A DNA stretch of 64,000 nt from Cliona cf. orientalis (Eukaryota; Porifera; Demospongiae; Clionaida; Clionaidae), in contig OZ005699.1 in the NCBI GenBank assembly GCA_963930775.1, positions 4,299,501 to 4,363,500 of the forward strand, given 5' to 3'. Position numbers and translations under genes: made by a program. Shown one piece after another: positions 52,980 through 62,553 of this stretch (the first letter of the stretch is position 1; each line of letters opens with the position of its first letter). The notes beneath the pieces are model-generated. The model was not told the DNA's origin and did not search any database. It saw only the letters and a list, made by a program, of their open reading frames with translations.

Positions 52980-53081
52980 ATGGATATAAACCACTCACCT
53001 TCTCCTTCCAGGCTCGCCTGCAACCTACTCGATCTCAAGTTGGATAACAAACGACTTACTGAAGAACTGGAAAACTGTAAG
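52980..53081 (+). CDS. First exon of an unidentified plus-strand gene (partial)
   Basis: The ATG opens a 34-codon frame (MDINHSPSPSRLACNLL, then DLKLDNKRLTEELENCK) that ends in phase 0 exactly before a strong donor, AAG|GTAAGC. The second half has the heptad leucine/charged pattern of a coiled-coil start. It is divergent to the giant receptor. No second exon was found in the 11 kb to the window end, which is mostly mobile elements, so the rest of the gene, if it survives, lies beyond 64000. An in-frame upstream ATG exists at 52932. I do not recognise the protein. Confidence 0.45.
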
Positions 53082-53187
53082 GTAAGCTACATGTCCCCAC
53101 AGCTCAGCGAGAGGCTATAGAATCGTACATGCATAATGAAGGTCTTTATGAATATTTATGTGCCCGTGATCTTATTAAAAATCTTTA

Positions 53188-53245
53188 ATTGGGGCGAGCC
53201 TGAGCGAGCCCCACATAAACGGTACAGCTATGCGCGAAATATATC
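53188..53245. repeat. GGGGCGAGCCTGAG repeat end (inverted partner at 62497)
   Basis: AATTGGGGCGAGCCTGAGCG, then ACATAAACGGTACAGCTATGCGCGAA in pieces. The same sequence stands in reverse orientation at 62497-62553. The core TTGGGGCGAGCCTGAG also begins the inverted arm near 55734 and ends its partner near 63470, so four copies of this terminus exist in the window. Confidence 0.6.
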
Positions 53246-53920
53246 CCACCTAAGTATACCTAAGTATTATATCAGCCGGGGTATAACTAGGATATTTTCC
53301 CTCCCTGAGGGGTACAAGGGAAAATATGATCCATATTTCCCTCCCTCTGGCTATGACCTTGACCAATCAGAGCCATTGTTTAGTTCACACAAGCAGTCAC
53401 ATCATCATACCTACTATATGTGCGTGTGCATCAGCACAGTGCTACTTCTCATTGCACACACACTATACTGTACATAGGCAGTAGACATTGTTTACATAGA
53501 CACGGAAACACACGCACACTAATTGACACTAATCAGGAACCAATTAGCTATCACTCGATCTGGCAGTTCTACCACGTGGCAAGTTCAACTGCAAGTGAAC
53601 TGTACTAGCTGCTAGTCCAAGTCTCCATAAGGGTGCAGGATTGGATCAATATACAAAGTATACTAAAATATATCACAAATATGCGTATAACTGTCTAACC
53701 AATGGATTATACAAATATACATAAGTATACCTCAAGTATGCGTATAATTATCTAATCCAATACTATGCCTAAATATAATATATAATTGTATCAGTGTTGA
53801 AGGCAAGTATAATTTGCATAAAGTGCATAATTATATAGACATTATACAACAAATATGCAATAGTATACCCTATACAGTCTAACTGTATAATGTATAATAT
53901 GTATAATTAGTATACTATTA

Positions 53921-54044
53921 ATTTCAATGTCCGAGTCGCCTATCAGATAAAGTTTAATTGTCCGAGTCGCGTGTCAGACGTAGTTAAGTTTAGACGTCCG
54001 TGTCGCGTGTCGGACGTAATTAGGTTTAGACGTCCATATCCAAC
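53921..54044. repeat. Minisatellite, four units of about 30-36 bp
   Basis: Units built on GTCCGAGTCGC(C/G)T(A/G)TCAGA and TAGTTAAGTTTAGAC, diverging towards the right. They lie immediately before a foldback element in an AT-rich region. No coding frame. Confidence 0.6.
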
Positions 54045-54283
54045 ATAATTGAAGGGCTGAGAGCCATAGTGGGCTAACCCACAAATGTTGAATTAGCCCC
54101 CCGAATCTTGAAAATACGTTTAAAATGTGTTTCATGAGCTGCAGAAAATTCACATTTCTGAAAATTTTAGTAACTTGGTAGAGTAAAATATAATATGGTT
54201 TTTAGTCCATTTTTGGGCTTTTTAGACAATTCCCCATATTTAATTTGGGGTTAGCCCACTATGGTTCTCGGCCCTTCAATTAT
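54045..54283. mobile_element. Foldback element with ATTGAAGGGC ends
   Basis: About 36-bp inverted ends (ATAATTGAAGGGC...CATAGTGGGCTAACCC) with two mismatches. TA borders are consistent with a TA-duplicating MITE. It sits between the minisatellite and the 125-bp tandem array. Confidence 0.65.
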
Positions 54284-54290
54284 AACAACA

Positions 54291-55047
54291 TCTCCAAGAG
54301 GGGCGAAATATGACTTTATGCAAATCGGATATTATACAAATATACTGTATAATTATACATAATGTATACATGTAATCTATAAAGATGTATAATTAATATG
54401 CAAATTATGCATTTTATACACCTCCAAGAGGGTGAGATATGACTTTATGCAAATTAGACATTATACAAATATACTATATATAATTATACATAGTGTATAC
54501 ATGTAATCTAAAGATGTATAATTATGCAAATTATGCATTTTATACACCTCCAAGAGGGTGAGATATGACTTTATGCAAATTAGACATTATACAAATATAC
54601 TGTATAATTATACATAGTGTATAAATGTAATCTAAAGATGTATAATTATGCAAATTATGCATTTTATACACCTTTGAGAGGGTGAGATATGACTTTATAC
54701 AAATTAGACATTATACAAATATACTATATAATTATATATAATGTATAAATATAATCTAAAGACGTATAGTTATGCAAATTATGCACTTTATACACCTCCA
54801 AGAGAGTGAGATATGACTTTATGCAAATTAGACGTTATACAAATATACTGTATAATTATACATAATGTATAAATGTAATCTAAAGACGTATATAGTTATG
54901 CAAATTATGCACTTTATACACCTCCAAGAGAGTGAGATATGACTTTATGCAAATTAGACGTTATACAAATATACTGTATAATTATACATAATGTATAAAT
55001 GTAAATCTAAAGACGTATAGTTATGCAAATTATGCACTTTATACACC
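54291..55047. repeat. Six tandem copies of a ~125-bp AT-rich unit
   Basis: Units begin CTCCAAGAG(G/A)G at 54291, 54421, 54547, 54671, 54795 and 54921, giving lengths of 130, 126, 124, 124, 126 and about 126 bp. Each reads on through ATATGACTTTATGCAAATTAGACATTATACAAATATACT-type sequence to GCAAATTATGCA(T/C)TTTATACA. The first copy is the most diverged. This is a local satellite array, without CRISPR-like spacers. Confidence 0.85.
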
Positions 55048-55565
55048 AAGGGAATCACAAAAGACTTAATATAGACTACAGTTATACAGTATAGTATATA
55101 ATATATTGTAGTAATAAGAGAAGCACACTACTCAAATAGACAAATTATGCTGGTCATATACGAATTTAAGCTTTATTATACAGTATATTATACATATAAT
55201 ATGTATAATTAAGTAATAAACCTTAATAGTATAATAATGTAAGAGTATAACTAGTATAAAGATCCATTACTGCACAGCTCTCCAAGTCTCAGTAGCCATT
55301 GCCCGAGTTTGTTGAACAGTGAAACTATTCTATTTGTTTTCGAAGCTACCTGACTGTCTTCTGTTCACGGAAAGCTGAAGCACTGATTGATTCAACTAGC
55401 CATGGTTCCGTGACTCAAGCCATCCGTCATCGGTTGTTTCTTTGCTGGTTTGTTTTTACTGTGCAACTCTCTTTCTGTTCGAAACTATTGTTGCTAGGTT
55501 AGAACGGTTGTTGCTATGCATGTAGACTATGGTGCGCGTGACTTTTAGCCAATCAGGTGGGATAT

Positions 55566-55690
55566 ATAATAGTTATAGCACGGTTGCCAGGGATTTATGG
55601 CGACGTAAACCGCCCTTGTCCTCGGGCTACGCCCTCGGACTCGGGTCGGTTTACTGCCATAAATCCCTGGCCCCGTGCTATAACTATAAC
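55566..55690. repeat. GC-rich foldback with TATAGCACGG ends
   Basis: AGTTATAGCACGG, then CCAGGGATTTATGGC...AAACCG on the left are mirrored by CGGTTTACTGCCATAAATCC, then CCCCGTGCTATAACT on the right. The loop is GC-rich (CTCGGGCTACGCCCTCGGAC). Likely a miniature element lying next to the left long inverted arm. Confidence 0.6.
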
Positions 55691-55696
55691 TTATAT

Positions 55697-56235
55697 ATTA
55701 TTATTACTAGTGTCATGCAGGGCCTGTTTGGGGCGAGCCTGAGCTGAGCCTCTGAAAGTCTCTGTCAGTAGCTGAGAGTCGAAAACTTTAACAAAGCTAT
55801 AGCACGATAGATCATGAAGATCACTGACACATATCCAAGCAGACAATGACAGACAGTCTCATATAGTGCCGTGTAGGCCTATACAGCTGCATGACAGACG
55901 GTTCCCTCCGACACGTACTACCGGGTAGTGTCTGCCAACAGTCGAGATAAAATTTAGTTTTAGCTGCCTCTATAATTTGTGAGAGTCAGTAAGTAGCAAC
56001 ACGTCTATCTTTATCGCGTTCTTAGCTGGTCCTTGCGCTGTTGAGCTGACGACGAGCTCTGTCTCGCTCTCTCCTCTGAAGTCCGGCTGATAGCTAGCTA
56101 AATTTGCAATTCGCTAAATTAGAACGGCGTATATACGGCCCGTAGCCCAGGCATGAGAATGCGCAATAGAATATTTCGCGCTTATGCCCATAGAGCCATG
56201 CTGGGCATATATTTCGCGTGACCGACGTACCATAT
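55697..56235. repeat. Left long inverted arm flanking the retrotransposon
   Basis: About 540 bp, reverse-complementary to 62554-63494 once the nested element there is discounted. Shared landmarks are GGGGCGAGCCTGAGCTGAGC, CGTGTAGGCCTATACAGCTG, GACGACGAGCTCTGTCTCGC and CATGCTGGGCATATATTTCG. The inner end lies 5 bp from the A1 repeat of the Ngaro-type element. Confidence 0.8.
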
Positions 56236-56240
56236 ATATA

Positions 56241-56464
56241 AGGTTTAACCCCGGTTAAACCGAGTTAACTGTGATTGGAGGCGTGCGGTGTGCTATGGCT
56301 ACGAAGGTCAGAATGCGCATGCGCAAATCAGGGGCGGAGCTGATTGGTCCGATTCTTGTACTCGCTGCGATAAAACCCAAGCGGTTGCTATAGATATCGT
56401 TCAGTCTAACAATTTCGAGCAGCTGCAACAACGTACGTTCGGTTGGGAGCTACGAAGATAGCTA
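56241..56464 (+). repeat. Split direct repeat A1
   Basis: A 224-bp sequence matching 61970-62193 almost perfectly (visible differences such as GCTACGAAGG/GCTACAAAGG and GGGGCGGAGC/GGGGCAGAGC). It starts AGGTTTAACC followed by the complementary GGTTAAACC 2 bp later. Confidence 0.88.
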
Positions 56465-56498
56465 GAAAAAGACAGCTCAATTCACCAGCAAAGGAAAA

Positions 56499-58045
56499 AT
56501 GGCAACGCCTTCCACTTCATCAATACCGGCGACGGAGGGGCTCCCGGTGTTGACAGCCCCGGTTACGACTGTAGCGACTTCTTCGGTGGCAACGATATCG
56601 TCATCTGCAGGTGGGTTTTTTGTGTCAGCTTCACTTAAACCACCCTCCCCCCTCCCTTCCCCGAATTCTCTTTTGTTTGGTATGCTAGTTAGGCAGTTTT
56701 AATAATTTGGTCAGTGTGGTGGCAGAGTATAGTCGCCAGTGATGGAATGGTTTGTACTGTGTTTGAGTGGAGTACAAGTTGATGTTAAAGGTGGTTGGTT
56801 TGTTTGCTCATGGAGTGGTAAACACTGGTGGTTACAGGAGCGAGTTGGTGTGGTGTTGGAGTGGAAAATGAAATAATTGGTGTTGATGTGGATATGGCTA
56901 AAAGGAGTGTGGAATTAACAGGAGTGGTTGAAGTTGTGGTTAATAAAATTGAGAGGGTGATGGTTTGATGTGGTCCGTGATCGAGGATGAGGTCAGTGTA
57001 TTTGGTGGGTTGGGAGCTGTGTTAGATTATGCGGCTTATACGGCAGACATTTTGGTGCAACACACTTAAAGGCTATTCTTTTATGTGTTTGTTGGCAGGT
57101 GTGCCAGTGGCGTCAGGGGTGATGTTGGGGACGTTACCGCCTCTTGGTCTTCTTCCTAGTCTACCGTCGTTTGCAGCTGCTTCAGTGGCTTCGTCTGCAA
57201 GTGTGGTCGCCCCAATGGTAACAACAGCGCAAGGAGAGTCATCCGGGGCTGCAGTGATCCCGGCAGGTGGCTATATGGGGGAAGGTCTACTCCCAGTACC
57301 GGATAAGTTGGTGAAGAAGATTATAAAATTGGAGTTCGTGGAGATGCAGGAACTGCTTCCAGAATCTTGGTTGAGGGAGGAGGAAGAGAACAAGAGTACG
57401 ATTGGCTTCCACCGTAGGAAGAACGCTGCCACAACCAACATCTTTCAATGGCTACAATGCTACTCAGCTATGGTTGGGGTCTTATCACGGGCATACCCAC
57501 ACATGGTTCCGGACCTCATGGCTTACCTGGCCATGATTGTTCGATGCTACAGGGACTTTGAAGATCTACATTGGGCCCAATATGATCGTATGTATCGGCG
57601 TCAAGCAGCAATTACAAAAGATCTGCGATGGGGGAGGATTGATTCTACACTATATAGCAAGTGCTTTGCCGGAAAGGCAAGACGCAGGTCAATGTGTACG
57701 TATTGTCTGAGTGACAATCACACGGCTCAGGAGTGCCAGGACAATCCAGCTAACATCTCCTGGCCATGGGTATCTCATCACGAAGCTAATACGCCTCAGG
57801 ACACACGGTTCCAGGGTCGCATGCTACCAGCAGTAGAGCCTTCTCAGTTTGGTCCAGGTCGCCGAGGAACTTGTGATCTATTTAACGCTGCGGGTGGATC
57901 TCGGTGTGCATTCAACCCATGCAAATTCTTGCATTTGTGCTCTGAGTGCAGGGGTAAACACCCTCGAGCGGCGTGCCAGGCCGGCAGGAGTGGATCAGGG
58001 AGAGGTGGTAGGAGCACCCAGCCAAAACGTCCAAGGTTGGAGTAG
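56499..58045 (+). CDS. gag: Gag-like protein of the Ngaro-type element (one probable intron)
   Basis: The ATG at 56499 opens MATPSTSSIPATEGLPVL. The frame runs into a good donor (CTGCAG|GTGGGT, exon end 56610). An acceptor TTGGCAG at 57092-57098 restores the frame as a glycine codon. The spliced product would be about 352 residues. The middle is a conserved Gag-like helical region (KIIKLEFVEMQELLPESW, FQWLQCYSAMVGVLSRAYPH). It is followed by a zinc knuckle CTYCLSDNHTAQEC (CX2CX4HX4C), a second Cys/His cluster (CDLFNAAGGSRCAFNPCKFL...) and a basic Gly-rich tail. It presumably packages the RNA for reverse transcription. Without splicing, an ATG at 57029 would give a 338-residue form. Confidence 0.8.
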
Positions 58046-58625
58046 TTTTGGCTCAACCTACCCCGGCAGAAGACTGTGTGGAGAGATAGAACATCATCGT
58101 ATTATTATTATCATGATATATAGATATTAGGAATATAGCCACAGCATTATTGTTACTAGACCAGTTAACCAACCCCACCCCCCACCCCCTGGTATTTGTT
58201 TATCCAAGCTGCTGTTGATATAATCATGTGGTATGAGTGTAAGAAATTAGAGGGGGTACATACATGTACATCGGGGTGCAGATGTAATGGCGTGAGACAT
58301 CGGATAGTGACTAATTCAGATATTTCGCTGGGAGGATTTCTGGTACTGCTATCCAGGGTTATGATCTTATTGCTGTTAATACTTCTGTTGGCCTTTTTTG
58401 TCCACCTCACTAGCAGGTGTGACCTGGGGAACTTCCCCATCTTTACTGTTAGGCTTTTTATTACTAGATCTCACGGTTAGGCCATGTCCACCCCTGTAGG
58501 GGGTGTGACCTGGGGATTTTTTCCCCACACCTTTTACTTTGATAGGCATCCTACATGTACAAGCGTACGTATAGGTAGGGAGCGCGAGAGTGTCAGGGAA
58601 TGATCAAAATATTCTCTTATTGCAG

Positions 58626-60385
58626 TTCAGGATGGAAGATATGTTTATACAGAGGAATTGCAATGCCTTCATTCCTGTCGACGCCATACAGGAAAACAAG
58701 ACGTGCCTGAACGGTTATGCAATATCATCACGCCATTGCACATAGCACAGTGGGAAGCTATGCTTGAAAAGCATCCAGATAGGGCGTACGTGGACTACCT
58801 CCTAAACGGTATTAAAGAAGGCTTCCGGATTGGCTATGGCAAATCTGGCTCTAGGGAGGAGTTATCCTCAGCAAGAAAAAATATGCAATCAGCAACGGAG
58901 AACGCTGATGTGGTGTCGGGTTATTTACAGGAAGAGATGAGAAGAGGGGTACTATTGGGCCCATTCCATCCAGCTGAGATTCCGGGCCTCCATATTAATC
59001 GGTTTGGGGTGATTCCGAAGTCGGGTAAACCGGGTAAATGGCGTCTTATTGTAGACCTCTCCCATCCTGAAGGGAGGAGTGTCAACAGCGGGATCGATCC
59101 ACAGTTGTGCTCGCTATCGTACGTACGATTAGATCAGGTAGTCGAGCAATTACTGACGTTGGGTCCTGGGACTCAACTGGCAAAACTGGACATCAAGAGT
59201 GCATATAGGATAGTACCAGTCCACCCGGAGGATAGAATATTGTTGGGGATGCAATGGCAAGGAGAGGTGTACGTGGATGCAGCATTACCTTTTGGGCTAC
59301 GATCAGCACCAAAGATATTTAATTCTCTGGCTGATGCCTTAACATGGGTTCTGAATCACCATGGTGTGGAGCATCTATGGCACTATTTGGATGATTTTTT
59401 GACGTGCGGTAAGCCAGGCACTGATGAGTGCCTTGAAAGCTTACAAACTATGGTGGAGATTTGCCGGAATCTAGGAGTCCCCCTGGCCATAGAGAAGTTG
59501 GAAGGTCCAGCGACATGCCTTACATTTTTGGGCATCGTCATTGACACGATCTTGCAAGAGCTACGTTTACCAGAGGACAAGTTGAAACGATGTAGGGAGG
59601 TAGCACAGTCATGGCTAACAAGGAAGAGATGTACAAAACGCGAGTTTTTATCCGTTGCTGGCCAGTTGCAGCATGCCGCTACAGTTGTGAAACCTGGGAG
59701 AACTTTTCTGAGGAGATTATTTGATTTCAGTAAGGTAGTGAAACATCCGGATCACCATCTGCGTTTATCGGCAGGGGCACGTTCAGACTTAGCTTGGTGG
59801 TCTGAGTTTTTAGAAGCTTGGAATGGGGTATCCTGGATGATTACCGCCAACAAAGCAGTGCCAGATGTCATACTGACTTCCGATGCGTTAGGAAGTTGGG
59901 GGTGTGGGGCATTTTGGGAGCAACGGTGGTTCCAGGTAGCTTGGGAAGATACGAGCTGTTCACCCTCTGCGAACATTACAGTGAAAGAGTTAATGCCCAT
60001 TATTATAGCCGCAGCACTGTGGGGAAAGGAGTGGCAAGGGAAGGTGATCAATTGTCGTTGTGACAATCAGGCAGTGGTGGCAGTGCTCCAGAGCAGATCT
60101 AGCAAAGAGGCGGAGGTCATGCATTTGTTGCGGTGTCTGTTTTTCTTTGAGGCTGTGAGCTCATTTCATATCCAATCGTCACATATAGCGGGAGTAAAGA
60201 ACACTTTAGCTGACGATATATCACGGAACAAATTGTCTTCTGTTCTGCAGGTGCTGGGGCCACAGGCCGAAGCCAGTCGGGTCACCCCTCCCCAGCTTCT
60301 TCTAGATCTTCTCATCAATGTCAAACCAGATTGGACCTCGCCAGCTTGGAGGAGGATGTTCAACGGTATTTTGAGCACGGTCTAG
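58626..60385 (+). CDS. pol: Reverse transcriptase-RNase H of the Ngaro-type element
   Basis: The frame opens after a TGA with no early ATG and begins at an acceptor-like TTATTGCAG (58617-58625). A phase-compatible donor lies inside gag at 58008 (GGTG|GTAGGA), so a spliced Gag-Pol fusion is possible; otherwise the first ATG is at 58760. RT motifs: KWRLIVDLSHPEGRSVNSGI, LAKLDIKSAYRIVPVHPEDR, LPFGLRSAPKIF, the catalytic YLDDFLTCG, and FLGIVIDT. RNase H follows, with acidic residues in LTSDALGSWGCGAFW, KELMPII, CDNQAVVAVL and ADDISRN. The motif set is that of DIRS/Ngaro-group RTs. The frame overlaps the YR frame at its 3' end. Confidence 0.9.
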
Positions 60386-61556
60386 CGGATTCCACTAAGA
60401 GGACATACCAGGCTGGAAAGAAGAAGTTTATTCAGTTTTGTCATTTATATGCTATCACTAATCCCTTGCCTGTTTCACAGTCACTATTATGTTGTTATAT
60501 ATCATACCAAGGGCTTATAGACCCCAAAGGGGGAGAGGGCATGTAACTGCCATACATGATAGTGTACCTAGCAAAGTTCAAATCAGACAGTGGTTTGTAA
60601 CTAATTATAGTAACAGCTGCTGTCTGGATTGCATTAGTGCTATGGACTGATAACATGGATTTACTATTTTTAGCCTATGGATTTGAAGTTTGCCAGGTGC
60701 CAGTTACATGCCCTCTCCCCCTTTGGGGTCTATAAGCCCTTGATCATACTTAGCTAAGTCTGGATTAGCCTACTCCACGATAAAAACTTACTTGTCAGCG
60801 ATTAGACATCTCCAAATCTCAGCTGGTCTGCCAGCCCCAGAAGTGACATCGATGCCGAAGCTCTCCCTAGTTGAAAGAGGTATTAGACGTTTGAAATCTT
60901 CGGAACCAGGAAGAACCCGACTGCCAATCACTCCTGGGATTCTACGTCAGCTGCGTGCTCTATGGTCGTCGCATGCAAGTGAAGTTGATTACATCATGAT
61001 ATGGGCGGCATGTTGTACTGCCTTTTTTGGATTTTTCAGGATGGGAGAAATCACAGCTCCCTCGCCATACTCTTTCAACCAGGATAGTCAATTAACGATT
61101 GCAGATGTAGCTGTAGATGACTGTAGCAACCCCACGGTACTTAGGATTCGTCTAAAGAAGACCAAGACTCAACAGTTCAAAGCTGTCGACATTTATTTGG
61201 GTAGAACGGATGATGATCTTTGCCCAGTGGCAGCATTGCTAGCCTATATTGCAGTGAGGGGCATGTCTGCGGGACCTCTGTTCTTCTTTCAGGACGGGCG
61301 ATACTTGACTAAGGAATCATTTATTTTCTGGGTACGGTCAGCTTTGGATACCCTCGGCATTAATAGTGCGGAGTATGCAGGTCACAGCTTCCGAATCGGA
61401 GCAGGAACAACGGCGGCAGAACGAGGAATCGAGGACTCAGTCATAAAGATGTTGGGGAGATGGGAAAGTTCAGCCTATCAAATATATATTCAGACACCAC
61501 GGGAGCTCTTAGCAGCAATGTCAAGGAAATTAGCAGCGCCACCAACTCAGAAGTAG
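60331..61556 (+). pseudogene. Tyrosine recombinase (YR), interrupted by a miniature element
   Basis: The YR cuts and rejoins the DNA copy during integration. The N-terminal SAM-like part (GLADSTKRTYQAGKKKFIQF) is in frame 1 and overlaps the RT end. The catalytic part is in frame 3 and reads from about 60750 to the TAG at 61554-61556. The catalytic set is visible: R in FFRMGEI, K in LKKTKTQQF, HSFR for H-x-x-R, the tryptophan GRWESS, and the nucleophile Y in YQIYIQTP. The break is a 235-bp element plus a 7-bp duplication; 242 bp is 80 codons plus 2 bases, exactly the observed frame change. This copy would therefore encode an intact YR but for that insertion. Confidence 0.85.
60508..60742. mobile_element. 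235-bp MITE inserted in the YR gene, 7-bp duplication
   Basis: Near-perfect inverted ends of about 40 bp (CAAGGGCTTATAGACCCCAA...). ATCATAC stands on both sides (60501-60507 and 60743-60749). No coding capacity. The terminal CAAGGG is shared with the element at 12304-12627. The superfamily is uncertain: the duplication length is short for hAT and long for piggyBac. Confidence 0.85.
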
Positions 61557-61713
61557 AGTGTCAACCCAGTACCTTTTTATTTCTATTGTGTTATCTGTTA
61601 TGTCAGGGAACATTATTTCTTCATCAATATGGTATTTTATGATCGGATTAATATACAAAACAACTCACAGACTCCATGGGGGAATTGACTTGGAGGGAGG
61701 CGTGGCCTCTGTG

Positions 61714-61969
61714 GACAGGAGTGGAGTATGGGTGACTCCACTTGGGGCCCTCCAAGTCACTGCAGCAGGGGTACATAGGAGGGAGAGAACATCAAGGGAA
61801 GGCCAAAAGTGGGCGGGGCTGAAAGGAGTGGGAAGGTCAAAGGTCAAACAGCACGACCCCGGCCCTCCAATTGGCCCGGGGGCCCCCCGCTCAGCCACGC
61901 CCTCAACATGTTAGCTCGGCACGACCTCCAAACATGTTCTAACTAAATCCGGAGAGAGACAGTTAAATA
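61714..61969 (+). repeat. Split direct repeat B1
   Basis: A 256-bp copy starting GACAGGAGTGGAGTATGGGT and ending GAGAGACAGTTAAATA, immediately joined to A2. It matches 62281-62489 except for an internal segment of about 43-47 bp that is missing in B2 (near AAGGTCAAACAGCACGACCC). Confidence 0.88.
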
Positions 61970-62193
61970 AGGTTTAACCCCGGTTAAACCGAGTTAACTG
62001 TGATTGGAGGCGTGCGGTGTGCTATGGCTACAAAGGTCAGAATGCGCATGCGCAAATCAGGGGCAGAGCTGATTGGTCCGATTCTTGTACTCGCTGCGAT
62101 AAAACCCAAGCGGTTGCTATAGATATCGTTCAGTCTAACAATTTCGAGCAGCTGCAACAACGTACGTTCGGTTGGGAGCTACGAAGATAGCTA
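61970..62193 (+). repeat. Split direct repeat A2
   Basis: Second copy of the 224-bp A repeat, directly abutting B1. The B1/A2 junction reads GTTAAATAAGGTTTAAC, an inverted repeat of 6-bp arms around a 5-bp centre, the shape of a tyrosine-recombinase crossover site. Confidence 0.88.
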
Positions 62194-62280
62194 CCCACCC
62201 ACCCATCCCGTTTATCCCTAGTCCTCTGAGGCTGTGATTCTGGTATAGAGAGGCCTCGGGGTGACCAGTGCCGAGCGTAT

Positions 62281-62489
62281 GACAGGAGTGGAGTATGGGT
62301 GACTCCACTTGGGGCCCTCCAAGTCACTGCAGCAGGGGTACATAGGAGGGAGAACATCAAGGGAAGGCCAAAAGTGGGCGGGGCTGAAAGGAGCGGGAAG
62401 GTCCCCCTGCTCAGCCACGCCCTCAACATGTTAGCTCGGCACGACCTCCAAACATATTCTAACTAAATCCGGAGAGAGACAGTTAAATA
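62281..62489 (+). repeat. Split direct repeat B2 (deleted copy)
   Basis: A 209-bp copy of B1 carrying an internal deletion, ending in the same GAGAGACAGTTAAATA. It marks the 3' end of the element; the next bases are a TA repeat. An 87-bp spacer separates it from A2. Confidence 0.85.
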
Positions 62490-62496
62490 TATATAT

Positions 62497-62553
62497 ATAC
62501 AATTCGCGCATAGCTGTACCGTTTATGTGGGGCTCGCTCAGGCTCGCCCCAAT
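62497..62553. repeat. Inverted partner of the 53188 repeat
   Basis: TTCGCGCATAGCTGTACCGT, then TTATGTGGGGCTCGCTCAGGCTCGCCCCAATT in pieces, is the reverse complement of 53188-53240. It directly precedes the right long inverted arm. Confidence 0.65.

Larger units (their letters stand above)
56241..62489 (+). mobile_element. Ngaro-type tyrosine-recombinase retrotransposon
   Basis: A 6.25-kb element with split direct repeats in the order A1-coding region-B1-A2-B2, the hallmark of Ngaro and PAT elements. It codes for a zinc-knuckle Gag, a DIRS-group RT-RNase H and a tyrosine recombinase with the R...HxxR...Y residues. There is no aspartic protease, DDE integrase or methyltransferase domain, which favours Ngaro over PAT/DIRS. 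It has no target duplication; both flanks are TA repeats. Gag and RT frames are intact; the YR frame is broken by one miniature element. The A1/A2 copies look nearly identical, suggesting recent insertion. Confidence 0.85.

Noticed and set aside
54291-55047. CRISPR-like array
   Set aside because: Units are contiguous 124-130 bp repeats without unique spacers, in a eukaryotic context; an ordinary satellite explains it.
61558-62429. Open frames on both strands over the B1/B2 repeats
   Set aside because: They repeat because the DNA repeats; no motif or initiation context supports coding.
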